Shown here piece after piece: positions 1-5,309 of a stretch of DNA of 5,309 nt. The stretch is from Elusimicrobia bacterium RBG_16_66_12 (GTDB lineage: Bacteria > Elusimicrobiota > Elusimicrobia > UBA1565 > UBA9628): the NCBI GenBank assembly GCA_001800005.1, contig MGUL01000125.1:1-5309 (forward strand), given 5' to 3'. Position numbers and translations under genes: made by a program. Position 1 is the stretch's first letter, and each line of letters opens with the position of its first letter. The notes beneath the pieces are model-generated. The model ran no database searches, had not been told where the DNA came from, and saw only the letters and a program-made list of their open reading frames with translations.

Positions 1-424
1 CCAGCTCTGCACGGCGGTCATGCACCACGGCTTCCGCATCATCGAAGACCTCAACGCCGGTCTCGAGGGTTGGATGCGCCGCCGAGGCTTCTCTCATCTG
101 ACGGACTTCATCGGCCGCGCCGCCCCGAGCGTGGTGGAGTGGAAGGACCTTGACCTCAACTACAAGACCGTGGCCGAGATCGACCGGAACAAGTGCATCG
201 GCTGCCAGGTCTGCTTCGTCGCCTGCAACGACGGCTCGCACCAGTGCATCGACCTGCGCCGCAGCAGCCGCGTGCCGCGCGTGCGCGCGGCCGACTGCGT
301 GGGCTGCAACCTCTGCGCGCTGGTCTGCCCCGTCGACGGCTGCATCGCGATGAAGCCCGTCGCCAACGGCCGCAAGCCCCTCACCTGGGAGCAATACTCG
401 AAGAGAGGCCGCCATGCCCCCTGA
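1..424 (+). CDS. preA: Dihydropyrimidine dehydrogenase (NAD+) subunit PreA, C-terminal fragment
   Basis: The reading frame is open from base 2, so the gene starts upstream and only its last 140 residues are visible. In the family, PreA carries the FMN barrel that reduces uracil or thymine to the 5,6-dihydro form, with electrons passed from NADH through the PreT subunit. The fragment begins with the end of the barrel (LCTAVMHHGFRIIEDL), matching the conserved C-terminal barrel helix of PreA/DPYD. A ferredoxin-like domain follows, with two [4Fe-4S] motifs: CIGCQVCFVAC (first Cys codon at 194) and CVGCNLCALVCPVDGC (first Cys codon at 296). The stretch CNDGSHQ and the ending CPVDGCI resemble the corresponding parts of mammalian DPYD and bacterial PreA. 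After the second cluster comes a short tail ending LTWEQYSKRGRHAP. The stop overlaps the next gene by 11 bp. PreT is not in the window; a position upstream is expected but not seen. Confidence 0.93.
   Translation, partial: QLCTAVMHHGFRIIEDLNAGLEGWMRRRGFSHLTDFIGRAAPSVVEWKDLDLNYKTVAEIDRNKCIGCQVCFVACNDGSHQCIDLRRSSRVPRVRAADCVGCNLCALVCPVDGCIAMKPVANGRKPLTWEQYSKRGRHAP
401..408 (+). promoter_or_regulatory. Ribosome binding site for the 165-aa ORF, inside preA
   Basis: The purine-rich stretch AAGAGAGG lies 5 bases before the ATG at 414 and inside the end of preA. It supports the 414 start and suggests that translation of the small gene is coupled to that of preA. Confidence 0.5.
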
Positions 425-911
425 AACGGACAACCTGAAGCTGGAAGACCTGTTCAACGCGGACCAAAGGGAGCGGGGCCAGGTCCTTTCGACGCCCGCC
501 GCCGTCGAGGCCCTCAAACAGAGCGACGCCGCCCGCCGCAAGGAGCTCACGGAGATGATGGGCCGCGGCGAGGTCAACACCGCCGCCGACCTCTACCGCG
601 CCGGGGTCATCTTCCTGCACGGTGCCGAGCCGAAGGACTTCCTGGCCGCGCATCGCCTGTCGACGATGGGCGCCCTCCAGGGCCACCGCGGCTCGCGCTG
701 GCTGGTGGCCGCCTCTCTCGACCGCTTCCTGATGTCCATCGGACTGCCCCAGGTCTACGGCACCCAGTTCGAGCGCAACGAGGAAGAAAACCGCTACCAG
801 CTGCGCCTGCCCATCGACGATTCGACCGTGCTCCATTTCGAGAAGCGCTTCTTCGACGTGCCGTCCGTGATCGAACGGCTCTCCCAGCTCAACAGGCGGG
901 TCGCCGGCTAA
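414..911 (+). CDS. DUF6624-like small protein of unknown function
   Basis: This is a 165-aa soluble protein with no signal peptide, membrane segment or cysteine. From memory it matches the pattern of the uncharacterised DUF6624 family: DQRERG (residues 17-22), a charged helix with AARRKELTEMM (39-49), ADLYRAGVIFLHG (58-70), an AHRLSTMGALQG segment (79-90), WLVAASLDRFLMSIG (96-110) and PQVYGTQF (112-119). The C-terminal 40 residues are more strand-like and acidic/basic mixed. No catalytic function is known to me for the family, though the conserved His, Asp-Arg and Gly-Thr-Gln positions could form a site. The start at 414 overlaps preA by 11 bp and the stop is 30 bp before the amidohydrolase, so it is very probably co-expressed with pyrimidine catabolism. 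Codon use matches its neighbours, so recent insertion is not suggested. Coding status is secure; the family assignment is moderately so, and a role in the pathway is only inferred from position. Confidence 0.8.
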   Translation: MPPETDNLKLEDLFNADQRERGQVLSTPAAVEALKQSDAARRKELTEMMGRGEVNTAADLYRAGVIFLHGAEPKDFLAAHRLSTMGALQGHRGSRWLVAASLDRFLMSIGLPQVYGTQFERNEEENRYQLRLPIDDSTVLHFEKRFFDVPSVIERLSQLNRRVAG

Positions 912-928
912 ACACATGTCTGCCGGTC

Positions 929-934
929 AGGAGG
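929..934 (+). promoter_or_regulatory. Strong Shine-Dalgarno for the amidohydrolase gene
   Basis: AGGAGG, a perfect anti-16S match, sits 7 bases before the ATG at 942 in the only real intergenic gap of the operon (912-941). It fixes the start of the amidohydrolase and is the best ribosome binding site in the window, so this enzyme may be translated independently of the upstream genes. Confidence 0.85.
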
Positions 935-941
935 TCGTTAA

Positions 942-1813
942 ATGTCACGAATCGTGAAATGCGGGCTCATCCAGACCAAGTGCGACTGGGAGACGCCGAA
1001 GTACTCCCTGAAGCAGATCAAGCAGAACATGATCGACAAGCACGTCGCCCTCGTCGAGAAAGCGGGCAAGCAGGGCGTGCAGATGTTGAGCCTCCAGGAG
1101 ATCTTCTACGGGCCCTATTTCTGCGCCGAGCAGGACGCGCGCTGGTACGACTGCGCGGAGCCCATCCCCGGCCCGACGACCTCGCTGATGCAGAAGCTGG
1201 CCAAGAAGCATCAGATGGTCATCGTCTCCCCGATCTATGAGACACCCTCGACCGGCACCTACTACAACACCGCCGCCGTCATCGACGCCGACGGCACGCT
1301 CCTGGGCAAGTACCGAAAGAACCACATCCCGCACTGCCCGCCCGGCTTCTGGGAGAAGTTCTACTTCAAGCCCGGCAACCTGGGCTACCCGGTCTTTCAG
1401 ACGCGCTACGCGAAGGTCGGCGTCTACATCTGCTACGATCGCCACTTCCCCGAGGGCGCGCGCCTGCTGGGCCTGGGCGGCGCCGAGATCGTCTTCAACC
1501 CCTCGGCCACCGTCGCGGGCCTCTCCGAATATCTCTGGAAGCTGGAGCAGCCCGCCCACTGCGTGGCCAACCAGTACTTTATCGGAGCCAGCAACCGGGT
1601 CGGCACGGAAAAGCCCTGGAACATCGGCGAGTTCTACGGCCAGTCGTACTTCTGCGACCCCCGCGGCAAGATGCTGGCCGTCGGCCCGCGCGACAAGGAC
1701 GCGCTCGTCGTCGCGGACCTGGACTTCGACCAGATCCTGGAAGTCCGCAGGACCTGGCAGTTCTTCCGCGACCGTCGTCCTGAAACCTACGGCGACCTGG
1801 TGGAGCAGCTGCC

Positions 1814-1817
<4 letters not shown>
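942..1817 (+). CDS. Nitrilase-superfamily beta-ureidopropionase (N-carbamoyl-beta-alanine amidohydrolase)
   Basis: This is a 291-aa cytoplasmic C-N hydrolase. The expected reaction is hydrolysis of N-carbamoyl-beta-alanine (or N-carbamoyl-beta-aminoisobutyrate) to the beta-amino acid, CO2 and ammonia, the last step of reductive pyrimidine catabolism. The nitrilase catalytic triad is intact: Glu53 in LSLQEIFYGPYFC, Lys126 in KYRKNHIP, and Cys164 in VGVYICYDRHFPEG; Glu138 in PPGFWEKF fits the accessory glutamate. Segments NLGYPVFQT (146-154), AEIVFNPSAT (181-190) and SNRVGTE (217-223) closely resemble mammalian UPB1 as I remember it. The protein lacks UPB1's long N-terminal extension and has the usual bacterial length. 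The start is set by the AGGAGG at 929-934. The stop overlaps the permease start by 4 bp (GTGA). The alternatives are N-carbamoyl-D-amino acid amidohydrolase or another carbamoyl/amidase nitrilase; preA and dihydropyrimidinase in the same operon favour the beta-ureidopropionase reading. Pseudomonas-type pathways use an unrelated M20-family enzyme for this step. Confidence 0.88.
1802..1805 (+). promoter_or_regulatory. Ribosome binding site deciding the permease start
   Basis: GGAG inside the end of the amidohydrolase gene lies 8 bases from GTG 1814 and 14 bases from ATG 1820. The spacing favours the GTG, which is fused to the upstream stop codon as GTGA, a layout typical of translational coupling. 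Confidence 0.45.
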
Positions 1818-3300
<1,483 letters not shown>

Positions 3301-3301
<1 letters not shown>

Positions 3302-4707
3302 TGTCTTACGATCTGGTCGTCAAAGGCGGGACCGTCGTCTCGGCGTCGGACACCTTCGTGGCGGACATCGGCGTGGCCGACGGCCGCGTCGCCGCGGTCG
3401 GACGCATCGAGGAGCCCGGGCGCAAGACGGTGGACGCGCGCGGCAAGGTCGTCCTGCCCGGCGGCATCGACGCGCACACCCACTTCGACATGCCCTTCAT
3501 GGGGGCCACGACGATCGACGACTTCACGACCGGCACGACCGGGGCGGTGTTCGGCGGGACCACCTCCATCATCGACTTCGCGATCCAATCAAAAGGCCGG
3601 ACATTCCGGCACGCGCTCGACGACTGGCACAAGCGCGCGGCAGGCCGCTGCGCGGCGGACTACGGCTTTCACATGATCGCGACGGACTTCACCGCGGACC
3701 GCGAGCTGGAGATGTCCAAGATGATCGACGAGGGGGTCTCCTCCTTCAAGCTCTTCATGGCCTATCCGGGCTCCTTGATGTCCGACGACGGGGCGATCTT
3801 CCGCGCGCTGCAGCGCACCAAGGACAACGGCGGCATGGTCTGCATGCACGCCGAGAACGGCAGCGTCATCTCGGTGCTGGTCAAGCAGGCGCTGGCCGCG
3901 GGACACGTCAGCCCCGAGTGGCACGCGCTGACGCGCCCGATGACGGCCGAGGCCGAGGCGACCCGGCGCGCCATCGCGCTGGCCGAGCTGGCCGCCGCGC
4001 CCCTCTACATCGTGCACCTCTCGGCGGGGGGCGCGCTGGAGGAGGTCCGCCGGGCGCGCGCGCGGGGACTTCCCGTCTTCGCGGAGACCTGTCCTCAGTA
4101 CCTCTACCTGTCGCACGACGATTATCGCCGTCCCGGCTTCGAAGGCGCCAAGTTCGTGATGTCGCCGCCCCTGCGGCCCAAGGGCAACGAGGAAAAGCTC
4201 TGGGAAGGGCTGGGGCGCAACGACCTGCAGGTGGTCTCCACGGACCACTGCTCGTTCAACATGAAGGACGGCGGCAAGAGCCCGGGCAAGGTCCTGGGCA
4301 AGAAGGACTTCTCCAAGATTCCCAACGGGGCTCCCGGCGTCGAGTACCGGATGCTGCTGCTGTGGGACGCGGTGCAGAAGGGCCGCATCACCGAGAACCG
4401 CTTCGTGGCGCTGACCGCGACGAATCCGGCGAAGATCTTCGGGCTGTATCCGCGCAAAGGGCACCTGAACCCGGGCGCGGACGCCGATATCGTGGTGCTC
4501 GACCCGAACAAGACGCACACCTTCTCGGCGAAGAACCATCATGTCGCCGCCGACTACAATCCCTACGAGGGCAAGACGGTCAAGGGCTCGATTCGCGACG
4601 TGTTCGTGCGCGGCACGGCGATGGTGGAGGGGGGCAAGTGGACTGGGCGGACGACGCATGGCAAGTTCCTCCGGCGCACGCCCAGAAGCTTCGATTTGGC
4701 GCTCTAG
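3301..4707 (+). CDS. hydA: Dihydropyrimidinase (D-hydantoinase family)
   Basis: This is a 468-aa cytoplasmic zinc amidohydrolase that opens 5,6-dihydrouracil or dihydrothymine to N-carbamoyl-beta-alanine or its methyl analogue; homologues also hydrolyse 5-substituted hydantoins. The family's dinuclear-metal ligands are all visible: His59 and His61 in GGIDAHTHFDMPF, the carbamylated Lys150 in SSFKLFMAYPG, His183 in CMHAENG, His239 in YIVHLSAG, and Asp315 in STDHCSFN. Substrate-contact positions Tyr155 (FMAY), Ser289 (VMSPP) and Asn342 (PNGAPGVEYR) are also present, which supports dihydropyrimidinase over allantoinase or dihydroorotase. The N-terminal small beta-domain begins MSYDLVVKGGTVVS and the C-terminal part closes it (GADADIVVLDP, residues 392-402). 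Length is normal for the family. The true start is ATG 3301, set by the GGGAGG before it and by the family N-terminus; the frame is open upstream only by chance in GC-rich DNA. It overlaps the permease stop by 1 bp and is the last pathway gene seen. Confidence 0.96.
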
Positions 4708-4714
4708 GCCGGCG

Positions 4715-5309
4715 ATGCGCGCGACCATGGCCTGTCGATGGATCATCACGCACGCGATCACGTGGGGGCTTGCCACGACGACCCTGAGCGCTGAAGTGCC
4801 CGGCATCGCTCTCTCGGAGACATCCATCGGCAAGCCCATCCCCCAGGTGCTCCAACTGCTGGGCGCCCCAGACTACATCTTCCAAAACCACCAGGGGTAT
4901 CATCAGGTCTTATATTACGGACCGGCCCAAGATAAGAAAGAGGCCTTAACGGCCCAAGGGTACGACTACATACCGTCCGTTCGAGTCAGCTGTTATAAGA
5001 CCCAATGCGTCAAAGTTCAGATCACGATGGGAGGGTCCACCAAAACTCCGGACATATTCCCCCAGTTCCCTTCCAAGTGGGCGCCGCTGCTGAAAAAAAA
5101 CCTCATTGTTCCCGCGCTGAACGATTCCCCATGCACGAGCGACGTACTCGTCCGCACGGATGGGCGGGTCTCGTTCTTCGTGCTGCTCAAGTCTCGAGAA
5201 GACGTGCTGGACGCGAAGACCGGCAAGATGGCCCCGGTCGAGGGGTATCGTCTCGTCCAGGCGGTCCTTTCGAAGGAGGACCGCATCACCTTTGGATTTC
5301 TCGCCTCCG
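4715..5309 (+). CDS. Putative exported protein with BamE-like N-terminal motif, 3' end cut off
   Basis: The frame stays open from ATG 4715 to the window end, giving at least 198 residues, and the C-terminus is missing. The first 26 residues look like a Sec signal peptide: an Arg-containing start, the hydrophobic stretch WIITHAITWGLATT, and a likely cleavage after LSA before EVPG. Next, SIGKPIPQVLQLLGAPD (residues 37-53) resembles the 'G-x-x-x-x-x-V-x-x-x-L-G-x-P' opening of BamE/SmpA-type small domains, followed by QVLYYG, as expected for a strand. CYKTQC (93-98) could form a disulfide after export. I do not recognise the whole protein. The start is uncertain: ATG 4727 is an in-frame alternative and neither has a clear ribosome binding site (only AGG at 4706-4708). 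It lies 7 bp after hydA, so read-through is possible, but its lower GC and codons such as TTA and ATA suggest it is not part of the pathway. Coding is supported by the absence of stops over about 595 bases and the plausible export signal. Confidence 0.68.
   Translation, partial: MRATMACRWIITHAITWGLATTTLSAEVPGIALSETSIGKPIPQVLQLLGAPDYIFQNHQGYHQVLYYGPAQDKKEALTAQGYDYIPSVRVSCYKTQCVKVQITMGGSTKTPDIFPQFPSKWAPLLKKNLIVPALNDSPCTSDVLVRTDGRVSFFVLLKSREDVLDAKTGKMAPVEGYRLVQAVLSKEDRITFGFLAS

Noticed and set aside
381..917. 178-aa minus-strand open frame opposite the DUF6624-like gene
   Set aside because: The composition is that of an antisense shadow. The plus-strand protein has family-like motifs and a ribosome binding site.
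912..941. Possible internal promoter before the amidohydrolase
   Set aside because: The 30-bp gap contains a strong Shine-Dalgarno but is too short and lacks convincing -35/-10 elements.
4700..4760. Possible terminator after hydA
   Set aside because: Short complementary pieces exist (GGCC, GATCA) but no stable stem followed by a T-run could be traced, so no terminator is claimed.
3589..4839. 416-aa minus-strand open frame opposite hydA
   Set aside because: It is the mirror of the dihydropyrimidinase coding frame, with no motif and no plausible start signal.
5017..5289. 90-aa minus-strand open frame opposite the exported protein
   Set aside because: It is Ser- and Arg-rich with no recognised motif. 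The plus-strand frame is longer, open to the edge and starts with a signal peptide.

Overview
This window holds most of a tightly packed plus-strand operon for reductive pyrimidine (uracil/thymine) catabolism, followed by the start of an unrelated-looking gene for a secreted protein. The operon is GC-rich with strong G/C preference at third codon positions. Genes overlap or sit a few tens of bases apart. This fits a bacterium with a high-GC genome, probably Gram-negative or an uncultured lineage, but the sequence does not fix the taxon.

Layout: (1) bases 1-424, the C-terminal end of PreA, the catalytic subunit of NAD-dependent dihydropyrimidine dehydrogenase, with two [4Fe-4S] ferredoxin motifs. 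(2) 414-911, a small 165-aa protein resembling the uncharacterised DUF6624 family. (3) 942-1817, a nitrilase-superfamily amidohydrolase, most likely beta-ureidopropionase (N-carbamoyl-beta-alanine amidohydrolase). (4) 1814-3301, an NCS1-family nucleobase/hydantoin permease. (5) 3301-4707, a zinc-dependent dihydropyrimidinase with all metal ligands present. (6) 4715 to the window end, an incomplete ORF with a signal peptide and a BamE-like N-terminal motif; its base composition is clearly lower in GC.

How they work together (inference from family knowledge): the NCS1 permease imports uracil, thymine or a related ring. PreA, with its PreT partner (probably encoded upstream, outside the window), reduces it to the 5,6-dihydropyrimidine. 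Dihydropyrimidinase opens the ring to N-carbamoyl-beta-alanine (or the beta-aminoisobutyrate analogue). The nitrilase-type enzyme then releases CO2, ammonia and the beta-amino acid. The cassette would supply nitrogen and beta-alanine.

The overlaps (11 bp for preA/orf165, 4 bp for the amidohydrolase/permease, 1 bp for the permease/dihydropyrimidinase) indicate one transcript with translational coupling. I see no internal promoter, terminator, RNA gene, repeat array or mobile element. The two points most worth following up are the conserved-looking DUF6624-type gene wedged between the pathway's first and last enzymes, and the nitrilase-type (rather than M20-peptidase-type) final enzyme. I do not see evidence for a wholly new system.
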